DNA of 64,000 nt from Hormiphora californensis. Lineage: Eukaryota > Ctenophora > Tentaculata > Cydippida > Pleurobrachiidae. The notes beneath the pieces are model-generated. The model was not told the origin of the DNA. It worked only from the letters and a program-made list of their open reading frames with translations, and did not search any database. The translations under genes and the position numbers were made by a program. Shown here piece after piece: positions 42,391 to 53,917 of this stretch (the stretch's first letter is position 1; every line of letters starts with the position of its first letter). Location: positions 3,074,971 through 3,138,970 of the forward strand of contig CM035353.1 in the NCBI GenBank assembly GCA_020137815.1. Direction: 5' to 3'.

Positions 42391-42553
42391 CTTTTTTTTT
42401 AAAATTCACTAACCCCAACACCGATTGGCATCACTTTCCAACAGCCGAAGAGAAGCTGCCGAAGAGAGAAAGGGGGTAACCGTATGAAGAGTTAATCGCG
42501 ATGAGTCTCATTCACATTGGGTTCGATCATTTGCCCCTGGTGTTGGGGTTAGT
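42240..42553. repeat. Duplicated ~108-bp block separated by poly-T, with short inverted ends
   Basis: The block ttcactaaccccaacaccga to gcgatgagtctcatt occurs at 42,247-42,353 and 42,405-42,511, with a poly-T tract of about 48 bases between (42,354-42,401). After copy 2, cattgggttcgatcatttgcccc leads to ggtgttggggttagtaa (to 42,553), the complement of the block start, so 42,406-42,553 looks like a ~150-bp MITE. The tail gtctcattcacattgggttc recurs near 42,959. Confidence 0.75.
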
Positions 42554-42611
42554 AATAAATAAACCTTAAAATCACTCACTCAAATAAACAATAAATATTA
42601 TAAATAAAAAG

Positions 42612-42911
42612 TCAGTCAGTAAAATCACACATTGCGATGGGTGGTGGAGTCGTGAACTTTTTCCTCGTGCCCCTGAGTGAGACCAAGGTACTTCTGAGAA
42701 GACAGAATCGTATCCGTGTTCTCAAGAAGTTAATCACTTCAGCATATTTGTCCTTGTGTTTGGTAGAGATGCGTGAAGCGAGCTTTTTGATTAGTCGTTC
42801 TGCCTCTGGTCCGGAACCTCCGGAAGTGGCCATAATAAACGGGGTGAAAGCCCCTCTCTCCGACTCTCTGATTCGTTGTTGGTAATCACGTTTCTTCCGA
42901 CTTTCATTCAT
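42612..42911 (-). pseudogene. Retroelement-associated conserved C-terminal domain, relic 2
   Basis: The minus-strand frame reads NESRKKRDYQQRIRESERGA, FTPFIMATSGGSGPEAERL, IKKLASRISTK and LRTRIRFCLLRSTLVSLRGT. This is the second half of the same domain as relic 1 at 30,530 (HExxKxxxYxxRxxxxExxxFTPLxFxxxGG, ending in xxLLRSxxxxxRG). I recognise it from retroelement-linked proteins in marine invertebrates but cannot name it firmly. The frame is open for 99 codons and stops shortly after. Confidence 0.6.
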
Positions 42912-42989
42912 TTTGTACAGAGATTTTGGGTCTTTTCCTCTGTAACTGACAACTAATGAGTCTCATTCACATTGGGTTCGATCATTTGC

Positions 42990-43160
42990 CCCCGGTGTGT
43001 TGGAATGCGCTGCAGCCCCCTCATGCGCGCACCCCCGCAACGAGGGGACTGAAGGGAATGCCGCGCGCGCGTTTGGCCTGAGCTCAGGACGGGCCCGGCT
43101 GGGTCGAAGATAACTTTGCGAGCGAAAAAACGGCGGTGCTTATAACTTTGGCCCCTGAAG
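42990..43160. other. Short GC-rich tract
   Basis: About 130 bp rich in GCGCGC and CCCC, unlike its AT-rich surroundings (for example gccgcgcgcgcgtttgg). No gene. It borders decayed inverted repeats to the right. Confidence 0.5.
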
Positions 43161-43450
43161 TCCGTTTGACTTGATTCTTTCACTAGCTGTTAGATCTGAC
43201 AATTATCTACCTTGCTGTTTTTGAGAGAAGTAAATTGGACTTCAGGAGGCTGAGCAATAACCGTTCAAAGATGGGTTGTTTTCAAAAAGTGACGTCACAG
43301 ATTCTTGCAGGGACACTTTGTTTCAAATTTGAATTAAAATCTCGAATTTTTTTATTTTACCGCACTCGATTTTGCGGAGTTTGGTTCATATCTCCTGTTC
43401 CTGATAAGATAGAGACCTGAAACCGGTTGCATTTGAAAGCTGTTATACTC

Positions 43451-43594
43451 CATTTTTTTTCAACTGTTCACCCCCCAAAGTCGTGCGCGGAATTGTTTTG
43501 CGCGTTTATCACATGTTAACGTGTAGCGCGCGCCACCCAAATTCGAATTTTTTATCAAATTTCAGTTTTTGGGTGAACAGTTGAAAAAAAATGG
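43451..43594. repeat. Inverted repeat ending in CCATTTTTTTTCAACTGTTC
   Basis: The left arm starts at 43,451 with ccattttttttcaactgttc and the right arm ends with its complement at 43,594. The centre contains gcgcgtttatcac...acgtgtagcgcgcgc. The tttcaactgttcacccc phrase is shared with the tandem units at 26,150 and 26,605. Confidence 0.75.
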
Positions 43595-43698
43595 ACTTTA
43601 TCTTCCTGTTTCCAACGCTACCAAAACGATTTCTGTACCTTATCTGGAACCGGAGATATGATTGATTATGTATTCCCCCCCTAGCGCGGTATTCCCTC

Positions 43699-43960
43699 CA
43701 GGCCCCTTATATTATATTAAAGGTCCTCCCAAACTATTATGTCCCTTGCTGCGCGCGACCGGATTTTAGACAGCCATAGCTCCACCCCCTGATGGGATAG
43801 AGACTTGAAATTTGTTTTGTGAGGAGATCTTGTCGAGTTCTTCCTACAAAACAAATTTCAAGTCTTTATCTCATCAGGGAGTGGAATTATGACCGTGGGA
43901 AATTTCACAAAACCCGAGTGAGGGACATAGTAGTTTGGGGAGTACTTTATAAGGGGCCTG
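43699..43960. repeat. Decayed fold-back of about 260 bp
   Basis: aggccccttatattatatta near 43,699 pairs imperfectly with the sequence ending aaggggcct near 43,959. The inner arms tagagacttgaaatttgttt and its complement (43,798 and 43,847) are well matched. Outer arms carry many mismatches, so this is an old copy. Confidence 0.7.
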
Positions 43961-44106
43961 CAACGTATGCCAACCCGGTGTGCCTCCCTCCGCAAGCACT
44001 GCAGCCAGCATCTCAAGATCTGGTGCGCGCGCGGAGGAGAGGAGATGCGCGGCTGAAACCGGCAGTGAATTATTCTGATTCTCGCGCAATGTACATCTCA
44101 ATTTAA

Positions 44107-44600
44107 AGAGCACGGTTATCAACTGACTATTACTAAATAAATAACCCGGTAAATTACCGTAAATAGAGGAAATGTTTCCATCTAGTATAAATCCCCTGTC
44201 AATCGAATTTTACGGGTACCGAGGTGTTTTCTTGAGTTCTTTTAATCTCGACCCGGTGACCCCTTCCAACGCCATTTCACCATGTCCTGATCAATAATCT
44301 ACCGGTACCATGACCACCATCAGTATTTGACTAAGTATAAAACACGTTAATTTTGTTTGTGTATATAATTATAATCATTATGAGATTGTATACAGTAGCT
44401 CCTCGCTCAATTTACCCACATATCTCGTCCATTTAATTTTCACAACAACAGTTTTCTTGTAATGACAGACTTTTTCATTTTTATTTTTAATAAACCGGTC
44501 GTCTGGTTAAAAGACTCCTTGAAGCTACAAAAAAGTGTCAAATTGTCCTCAAATTAAACTATGAATAGGGTTGAAGTGAGACTCTACGGAGACACAAACA
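44107..44600. other. AT-rich intergenic stretch
   Basis: No gene, repeat or RNA recognised before the (AC)n microsatellite. Confidence 0.5.
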
Positions 44601-44610
44601 CTCACTCACT

Positions 44611-44730
<120 letters not shown>

Positions 44731-44914
44731 AGAGTTAACTTTATAACATTATAATCGGGAGAGCAACAGTGAGTAATAAAAACTAAAAAAATATAGTTTA
44801 AAAGTCAAACTCAATAGTATGTTGCACGTGTTACATAAAGCTTTATAATACTTGTTATAATTCCTAATAATTAATTCTCTTTCTCACATACAGTACAACT
44901 ACAAGATATATACG

Positions 44915-45039
44915 GTAGGCGGCAGGAACCGACCGAAACAAGTAAACAACCAATCAGAACTCGTTATTTAGGTCACGTGACTGGTTATCAGCCAATCAGG
45001 GACCAGTATTTCCTGATTCGGTCGGTTCCTGGTTGGCGG
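44915..45039. mobile_element. 109-bp hAT MITE, copy A
   Basis: The element 44,923-45,031 has ends CAGGAACCGACCGAA and complement, flanked by GTAGGCGG and GTTGGCGG (7 of 8 match). It contains two CCAATCA boxes and the palindrome GTCACGTGAC. Three further copies occur in the window (45,311; 51,185; 61,445). The ends resemble those of the 1.3 kb hAT element (CAGGAAACGACCGAA). Confidence 0.9.
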
Positions 45040-45302
45040 AATCTATCGACCGGGCCAGCTCAGATTTTAACCATTTTACCCTAAATGTAAACATGTAGTA
45101 ATTGGCCAGTAACACCGCACCAGCCTGCCTCAATGACTCGTTTATTGTGCCAGGGACTCAGAGCTATATGATACATTTCCAAAAGAGAGCTATAATACTT
45201 GTCGTTTGGGTTTACGCATGGATACATTTTCTGACTGAATGGTTGTTCTCGCACAGTATAACTAATAACATAGCTACAAAAACACAGGGTGAGTATAACA
45301 TG

Positions 45303-45427
45303 CACACAATGAGGAACCGACCGAATTAAGTAAACAACCAATCAGAACTCGTTATTTAGGTCATGTGACTGGTTATCAGCCAATCAGGGACTAGTACTTC
45401 CTGATTCGGTCGGTTCCTGCACACAAT
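45303..45427. mobile_element. 109-bp hAT MITE, copy B
   Basis: The element 45,311-45,419 is flanked by CACACAAT on both sides, a perfect 8-bp duplication. The first base is G rather than C. The E-box is altered (gtcatgtgac) while both CCAAT boxes remain. It lies only 280 bp from copy A in the same orientation. Confidence 0.92.
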
Positions 45428-45429
45428 AT

Positions 45430-45837
45430 AATATCATAGCTGCAGACACAGGGGCTGGACGATCTCACAGAATTAAAGTTGTCCTCTATACATAACGATC
45501 TATACCGCAACCGATTCTATCTCTCTCTCTCTGCTTCAATTACAAAACACCCCCTACACTCCACACAAGTGTAACTCAACTCAACTCCACACAAGCGTTT
45601 ATCAGTAACTCAACTCCACACACTTTCTGACTCTGGCATGATACAACTACACAACGTCAACATCGGATGATACCACTTCAACGGTAGACAGTTTTTAAGA
45701 GCATATTATTAGGAATCCGGCCGGAGCGCTGTTATATTAATCGCTGACACCCTTTATCTTCTTCATCCAAATGTCCCGTAGTTCCTTGGTATCCGCGGCT
45801 AGAACCAAGTTTTTCCGTTCCGTACTTATCTGGTCAG
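45430..45837. other. Intergenic stretch, nothing recognised
   Basis: Contains a short repeated phrase (aactcaactccacacaa, near 45,570-45,620) but no gene was recognised. Confidence 0.5.
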
Positions 45838-46770
45838 AGGGAGAATGTGTCAGAGAGGGGGGTGGAGGAGGGGGAGAATGTGTTAGAGCGGGGGTGGAGG
45901 AGGGGGAGAATGTGTTAGAGCGGGGGTGGAGGAGGGGGAGAATGTGTTAGAGCGGGGACGAGGAGGAGGGGGAGAATGTGTTAGAGCGGGGGAGGAGGAG
46001 GAGGGGGAATGTGTTAGAGCGGGGGTGGAGGAGGGGGAGAATGTGTTAGAGCGGGGTGGAGGAGGGGGAGCATGTGTTAGAGCGGGGGTGGAGGAGGGGG
46101 AGAATGTGATAGAGCGGGGGTGGAGGAGGGGGATAATGTGTTAGAGCGGGGGTGGAGGAGGGGGAGAATGTGTTAGAGCGGGGGTGGAGGAGGGGGAGAA
46201 TGTGTTAGAGCGGGGGTGGAGGAGGAGGAGAATGTGTTAGAGCGGGGGTGGAGGAGGGGGAGAATGTGTTAGAGCGGGGGTGGGAGGAGGGGGAGAATGT
46301 GTTAGAGCGGGGGTGGGGGAGGGGGAGAATGTGTTAGAGCGGGGGTGGAGGAGGGGGAGAATGTGTTAGAGCGGGGGTGGAGGAGGGGGAGAATGTGTTA
46401 GAGCGGGGTAGGAGGAGGAGGGGAGAATGTGTATGAGCGGGGGTGGAAGGAGGGGGATGAATTGTTAGAGCGGGGGACGGGATGGGAAGGAGGGGTAGAA
46501 TGTGGTTAGAGCGGGGTGGAGGAGGGGAGAATGTGTTAGAGCGGGGGGGGAGGTAGGGGGGAGGGAGGGGGAGAAGTGGTTAGTAGGCGGGGTGGAGGAG
46601 AAGGGGGAGAATTTTTTTATAGCGGGGGGTTTAGAGGGTGGAGAATGTGTTAGAACGCGGGAAGGAGGAGGGGGAGATGTGGTTTAGAAGGCGTGGGGTG
46701 GAGGGGAAGGGGAGAATGTGTTATAGCGGGGGTGGAGGGGGAGAATGTGTTAGAGCGGGGATGGAGGAGG
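45838..46770 (+). repeat. G-rich ~31-bp minisatellite (about 28 units)
   Basis: The unit gtgttagagcgggggtggag plus gagggggagaat is repeated for about 930 bp. Units are regular from 45,870 to 46,400 and increasingly irregular after 46,420 (indels and lost G runs). Each unit has three G-runs, so G-quadruplex formation on this strand is plausible. Open frames rich in Gly/Glu/Arg here are repeat translations. Confidence 0.95.
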
Positions 46771-47099
46771 TATTCTCTCCATGAAATGAATTTCCCATGT
46801 ATCCTTGAGACATATTGATATTTTTCAGGTTATGAGAGTGGCACCATCCCCCCCCCTCAATTTCCCATGCACGATCCCCTCCAAAATATAAACCGTAGTG
46901 GGCGAGTAAACACCTCAATCCCAGTATATAACGCACCACACGGCAATTGAAATAAGAACGGATAAAGAACATCACAAAATTTCAATTCACATAACTCAGA
47001 TTCGAATTTCTGATCAACAGCTCTCACAAAATACACTCGTTAACAGTAGGTTTAGTTCCATCAACCCATTGACAGTAAGTATACATACAGTCATTTCAT
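46771..47099. other. Intergenic stretch, nothing recognised
   Basis: No gene recognised between the minisatellite and the 3' repeats of the Ig receptor gene. Confidence 0.5.
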
Positions 47100-47345
47100 A
47101 TTGGCGATAATTGTTCCGATAATTGTCAGATGATTGCCTGCTTGGGGTGGCGCTTGAGCTATGCTACAGAGAAATCTGTACCAAAATTGGACCGTCGCTG
47201 AACGCCATTTGTAATAGGAGATCAGCACCACAGCATCGTTCCGACCTACTTTTTTTTTAAAGTTCAGATAATTGTGCCGATAATTGTCAGATAATTGTGC
47301 CGATAATTGTCAGATAATTGTTCCGATAATTGTCCCGATGATTAT
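47100..47345. repeat. GATAATTGT repeats abutting the Ig receptor stop codon
   Basis: The phrase (t/g)ccgataattgtcagataattg is repeated about three times at 47,265-47,345 and once near 47,103-47,133. The array ends fewer than 15 bp from the stop codon of the minus-strand Ig receptor gene, so it forms the start of its 3' UTR. As RNA it would be an AU-rich repeat, perhaps mRNA-stability or protein-binding elements (inference). Confidence 0.75.
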
Positions 47346-47352
47346 CCTGCAC

Positions 47353-50117
47353 CTAAATCTCGCTCATTGGTGACTCCATGACAGGATAACTCTCAAGCAG
47401 GACATTCTCATCTACAACAACCTCCAACTTATCATACCCAGATCCACCCTCCTCCATGAGAATGGCATCCCCATTATTATTGACCCGGGGGTAATCATAT
47501 TCTACCGCACTCTCGTATATGGGCTCCTGATCCGGGGGCGGGGTGTCCAATTGGGGTGGCGTGGAGCAGGGTGGCGAGGATACAATGGTCCTGTAGTCGG
47601 TCTTCCTGAGGTTCAACATGGGAGGTGGTCTGGAGGGCAGCACTGGTATGCCTCCTCCTCGACACTCCACCTCCGAGTACTGTGTACCAGAACCACCTCT
47701 GGTGGTGGTGATCATCCTGGTTGAGGGATGTCTCATCTCGGTGTAATCTGCTAAATCATCCGCCGGGTGGATTACTGAACGTTTCAGACTTCCATTCTTA
47801 TTGCTCCGGACACTCCGAAGTGTGTCCGTAGTGAAGCTCTCCCTGCTGTGCCGCCTCGTGGGAATCTTCCTAGGGGTATCGTAGATATCATCTACCATGA
47901 GCACACCCCCACCCACAGTGGTTATGGAGGACCGGACACTATCGTACTGGCCCGCGGTGCGGTGATGGTGGGATGTGGGTATTTTTACTGCATGGTATCG
48001 TTGCTTTCTTGTCGCTTTTCTTGCCACTAGACAGATAACAGATATGAGGATGACCAGCAGGATTACCCCACCACCAAGTATACCAAACAGGGCATACCTC
48101 ATCCCTGACTCCTCCCCGGCCTCCTCTTCTTCGTCCTCTGAGAAAGTTGCTTCTCCCCTTTCCTCCTCCAATATCTCTTCTACCTCTGTCTCGTTATCAT
48201 CAGGGTTGAGAGGAGGAATTGGTGAAACACCCTCTCCACCCTGTTCCTCTGTCAGTGCAATGGGTGCGGGTGGTGCAGAAGTAAAGGGGGGTGGCGGGTC
48301 AGTTACGGGGAACAGGAGGACCAACTCCCCGCTCCTCTCTGTATAGTACTCATTGTGGACTACACACCTCACCCTCACCTCCATGTTCTTCCTAACCTCC
48401 GTGACCAACTCACTCGTGTAGGTTGTGGTGGTGAAGTTCTCACCCACAATATCACCCTCCATCATGGGTGGTCGAGAGGGTGTGGTGGTGAGTTCAAGTT
48501 CTACTTTTGGGGGCGGGTACGCCGTTCCCAGGCAGGTGAATGTAAGGGTGCTCTGGGACTCTGATGTCAATTTGAAGGAGACAGTGGCGGGTTGAGGGGC
48601 GTCCACAAAGGTTACAATTGAGTGTTGGATGAGAGATGTATCGTTTTTACCAACACATTGATAAGTGAGGTATTGTTTAGGAATGGATGGTAGATCGAGA
48701 GGGTATGGAACGCGGACTCCGTTTCTGTACCATTCTGCCCGACCTTGGGAGGCGATGCAAAGCGGGCTTATCTGTGCACTGAACGAGTATTCTGCCCTCT
48801 TGGTCCTCCTCCGGTCTTGTTCATCTCGAAATGTAAGAATTTCAGCTTTGGCTTTCCGAGCTGATTCAGAGGTGCCCGCGGAGTCACTCAAGGTTAGGGA
48901 GCGAACTGTGATGTACCAGATACGTTGGGGAATCTCCACAAAGTACAACTCGTTACGGACCGGTGGTTCTGAGAGGGGGTTGAGGTGTGAGAGAGTTATG
49001 GAGATAAAAAAGAAACGCTTTGATGGGTTGATAACAATTATTGTTATAATGTTTAAAATATAACTCGATTTAAGAAGGAATGGAACATACCTGAAACAGT
49101 CAGCCATAGGAGCTTGCTCTGGATTTTATCTCCGATCCTTGCCTCACAAACATACTTTCCTCCATCCTCCTGTAAACTCGCATTCCGTATCACCAGCTCA
49201 CTCCCCCGTCCCACCAACACATCCCCTCTCCGCCAGATAAAGGACACCTCACGAAAATCAGGAGCCTGGAAACCCGCACAAATACAATACCCAGAAAAGT
49301 CTCGCCCTGCTTCAACTATGGGGTTGCTAGGGACAACCACGTTACTCATGTAGTCATAGTTACTGTCCGCATTCTGGAAACTGAACTCCCCCAAACCGGT
49401 GATTTTCCACTCAACTACTGGAACAGTAATCCGCGCTGAGCCGTGGTCAACGTAAGCCACACACCGGTATACCAACCGTTGGTGTAAGGGCATGATGTTG
49501 TAGATCACAAAGCTGCTTGCTGTCAGCTGAGTTGCAAACCCAGTTTCCCCGCCCGAGTTATCCGATAGTTTGGTGTTTTCAGGGACAATCCAACTAGTTG
49601 GAACATTGTCCAGTATAGTACCATCTAAACTAACAATCTCCCAGGCTAGGGTGGCCTGCCCCGGGCCACTCTGGACCCGGTCCAAATTACAGTCATCAAG
49701 TTCCACTACGAAGGCAGATAGAAGGTCGGAGAGGACTTTGACCCGGTGCTTTTGAGTAGAGGTGATGTAGGTTACAGTAACCTTGGCGACGGAGCTCATT
49801 ATACTGTTTATACCGTGTTCCGCCCTACACTGGTAGTATCCGGTGTTCTGGACTAGTGTTAAAGGTAACTCAGGTCCTGTCCTTTCCAGGAGGGTGGATG
49901 GTGTGGTTGGATTGTCTGCGGAGTAAAACCAGGAGATTGTGGTCGTACCAGGATCGGAGGTGGTCTGGCATGTTAGGGTGTGGTTTTCACCCCGTAGCAG
50001 GGCCGTGCTGGACGGTTGGACGGTGAAGAGGAGGGATCCCGGGGTGAAGTGGGTGTTACCGGATATAACGAGAGGAGGCAGGCAGAGGAGGAGTAGGATT
50101 GTTATCGGTGGTATCAT
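47353..50117 (-). CDS. Immunoglobulin-domain transmembrane receptor with tyrosine-rich cytoplasmic tail, two exons, 880 residues
   Basis: Exon 1 (50,117-49,091) starts at the ATG encoding MIPPITILLLLCLPPLVISG, a clear signal peptide. It ends at TCAG|GTATGT. Exon 2 (48,968-47,353) follows ...CCTCTCAG and joins in phase; the intron is 122 bp. The ectodomain has Ig-like units: Ig1 about residues 25-115 (LTCQTT, ISWFY, GYYQC), a looser unit about 120-245 (YRCVAY), and a canonical one about 255-340 (IWRRGD, DGGKYVCEA). Exon 2 adds two more degenerate units to about residue 565. Then come a Pro/Glu-rich acidic stalk, a membrane span at about 634-657 (FGILGGGVILLVILISVICL) and a 220-residue tail. 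Tail tyrosines include YTEM (751), TQYSEV (773), SGYDKL (854) and YPVM (870). A dibasic RTKR lies at 397-400. The receptor probably sits on the plasma membrane, in adhesion or immune-type recognition. The ligand is unknown. Confidence 0.85.
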
Positions 50118-50200
50118 AGTATATCCTGGTAGATAATAGTCATAATAGTAATATGTGTACTGGAGTAATTGAGGAGAGAGGCAAACAGGATAATGCGATA

Positions 50201-50292
<92 letters not shown>

Positions 50293-50342
50293 GAGAGAGA
50301 GAGAGAGAGAAAAAGATAGAGAAAGAGAAAGAGAGAGAACAA
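50118..50342. repeat. (GA)n microsatellite upstream of the Ig receptor start
   Basis: About 140 bp of (GA)n with a few interruptions from about 50,200 to 50,340, some 85 bp upstream of the receptor start codon (it is (CT)n on the coding strand). A minus-strand frame runs through it into the receptor, but the signal peptide places the start at 50,117. Position suggests it lies in the 5' UTR or promoter. Confidence 0.9.
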
Positions 50343-50756
50343 GGAAGAAAGAGGGCTAATTATCGATATCGGAGAAAAGGAATCGGTGAAGAGAAGTTAT
50401 CTAATTGTTTCGGCATGGTCAATGGGGAAATAAAAGTATACTAGTAGCAAACAAATAGAGGAAAACAAATTAACGAGAGAGAAAGAGAGAGAATTTAGAA
50501 TCTCAAAAGATATCAGACAGATAGTCTAATCTATGCATGAAATTTATAGCGAATTACTTTCACAACATTCTCAGCTCAGCACTATCATTAGATCTTCCTA
50601 TACTCAGTATCTATCTCTCTATCGCTCTAGGTCTCAAGGGCGGAAGTGTAGGGTTTCTGAGGTTCCTCCTAGCGAGCCCTACTAAACAAGCAATGATGGG
50701 GGATAAAACAAGGCAATAGATAGAGAGAGAAAGAGAGAGAGAGAGAGAGATATATA

Positions 50757-50818
<62 letters not shown>

Positions 50819-51153
50819 TAAAGAGAGATAGGTAGAGAGAGATAGAGCGATAGAGAGAGATAGAGAGATAGGACATAAGCAGTGAAGGATGTTTACCTGC
50901 ACGACTATCCCATCACGACTAGCTGCAGGAGGGTGTTTGTTTTACACAATGCGTGTGTGTGGGTATATTACCACCCGTATTATACACAATCTGCTGCAAC
51001 GGCCGTCATTGCGGCGGGTAGTACAAACAACACACTGCAGCTATTATAATAGTGGTCCAAACAACGTGGAAATGAGGCGTAAACAGCTGAGGAGTGAGGG
51101 GGGTATACTTATAGTAGCAGGTCATGAGCGGGTGTCTGCTTATAGATGGTATT
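50343..51153. other. Intergenic stretch with a second GA/GATA microsatellite
   Basis: (GA)n mixed with GATA occupies about 50,717-50,872. The rest has no recognised gene. Confidence 0.7.
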
Positions 51154-52440
<1,287 letters not shown>

Positions 52441-52442
52441 GT

Positions 52443-53917
52443 TTAAAGTGAAAGTGGACCTAAACAGAATTGTACATGCTTGATGTTGATATTAGAGTTA
52501 TGCTCTATATACTACCTAGCAGGAAACGACCGAACCGGGTTTTTTTCCACCGAACCGAACCGAACCGAATTTGAAAAACTTTTTTACCGAACCGAACCGA
52601 ACCGAATTTCGGTAACCGAACCGAACCGAACCTTACAAAGCTTTTTCTGTATAAATGTTTCTCTAAAAAGTCATGGAGAGCACCGATCAAGGTATTGAGA
52701 ATCATTCTCTGAAATTTTGTTAAAAAATGTTTGAAAAAATTTCAAAGTCAATTTTGTGAAAAAATTTTCAAAGTCAATTTTATCGTAAATTTTCTATGTC
52801 AATTTTTGCGTACGAATCGTGTTTCGAATCGGCAATGCTATACGGGAATGGTATTGCTAATTAGCAGGATTAAACGAACCATGAATCGTGTCTCTCTAAA
52901 TTTCCTAATTAGATTTGATGGGGGATCACGTATCAGCATAATCCATCTCGGACCCACTAATTACCAACATCACTCCCGTTTAGCATTGTCGATTAGAAAC
53001 ACGATTCGTATACCATAATTTACTTAAAATATTTTTCACAAAAAAAATTTCACAAAATTTCAGGTAATGATTCTCAATACCTTGATCGATGCTCTCCATG
53101 AATTTTTAGAGAAACATTTAATTTTGTGAAAAAACTTTGTAAAATATTTCAAAGTCAATTTCGGAAAAGAAATTCTATGTCAATTTTGCCGTACGAATCG
53201 TGTTGCGAATCGGTGATGCTATGCGGCAGTGCTCTCGCTAATTAGTAATTAGCAGGATTTATTGAAACATGAATCGTTTCCCCTAAACTTCCTGATTAGA
53301 TTTGATGGGGGATCACGTATCAGCATAATCCATCTCGGACCCACTAATTAGCAACATCACTCCCGCTTAGCAATACCGATTCGAAACACGATTCATACGC
53401 AAAAATTGACATAGAAAATTTTCCATAAAATTGACTTTGAAATATTTTCCAAACTTTTTTACAAAATTTCAGAGAATGATTCTTAACACCTTGATCGGTG
53501 CTCTCCATGAATTTTTTGAAAAAAAAAGTTTCTGAATTTGTTGACCCTCTCATGAGGACACGATTCGACGGGAAGTCAGGTATCAAATCAATCCATATCG
53601 AACCCGCTAACTAGCGAAATCATTTCCACATAGCACCACCGATTCGAAATAGGGTTAATACGGCGAAATTGACATTGAAATCCATACAATTCTCGTGAAA
53701 TAATTGAAAAATTTTGCATGAAAAAGCCCGATTTCTGGGGATTTTTGGACCAAAAAATTCGGTGGTTCGGCCAAAATTTCCTACCGAACCGAACCGAACC
53801 GAACCGCCCAAAAAACACCGAATTTCCGAACCGAACCGAACCGAACCGAATATTCGGTCGCTTCCTGCTACCTAGACCAAGCTTGTACAATTATGTTTCG
53901 GTCCACTCTCACTTTAA
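52443..53917. mobile_element. TTAA-flanked MITE remnant interrupted by a hAT element
   Basis: The outer element runs 52,447-53,913: AGTGAAAGTGGACC on the left and the complement of AGTGAGAGTGGACC on the right, with TTAA on both sides (52,443-52,446 and 53,914-53,917). These are the same ends as the MITE at 26,672-27,141. Only about 110 bp of it remain outside the nested hAT element. Confidence 0.85.
52512..53875. mobile_element. Non-autonomous hAT element, copy 2 (1,348 bp) with 8-bp TSD CTACCTAG
   Basis: The element 52,520-53,867 has the same ends and interior as copy 1 at 13,595. CTACCTAG flanks it on both sides. It differs from copy 1 by a ~36-bp partial duplication near 52,735-52,775, a taattag duplication near 53,240 and scattered substitutions. 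No transposase frame. Confidence 0.93.

Noticed and set aside
42485-42535. tRNA-like B box (gggttcgatcat) suggesting a tRNA gene or SINE
   Set aside because: No A box or cloverleaf partner was found; the segment is better explained as the end of a ~150-bp inverted-repeat element.
45926-46687. Gly/Glu/Arg-rich frames
   Set aside because: Translations of the ~31-bp G-rich minisatellite.
45838-46770. CRISPR-like array
   Set aside because: Units are contiguous without unique spacers, and the DNA is eukaryotic. The same reasoning excludes the 11-bp arrays at 35,219-36,470.
49053-50342. Ig receptor starting at 50,342 with a Leu/Ser-rich leader
   Set aside because: The extra N-terminal part is a translated CT microsatellite; the signal peptide begins at the ATG at 50,117.
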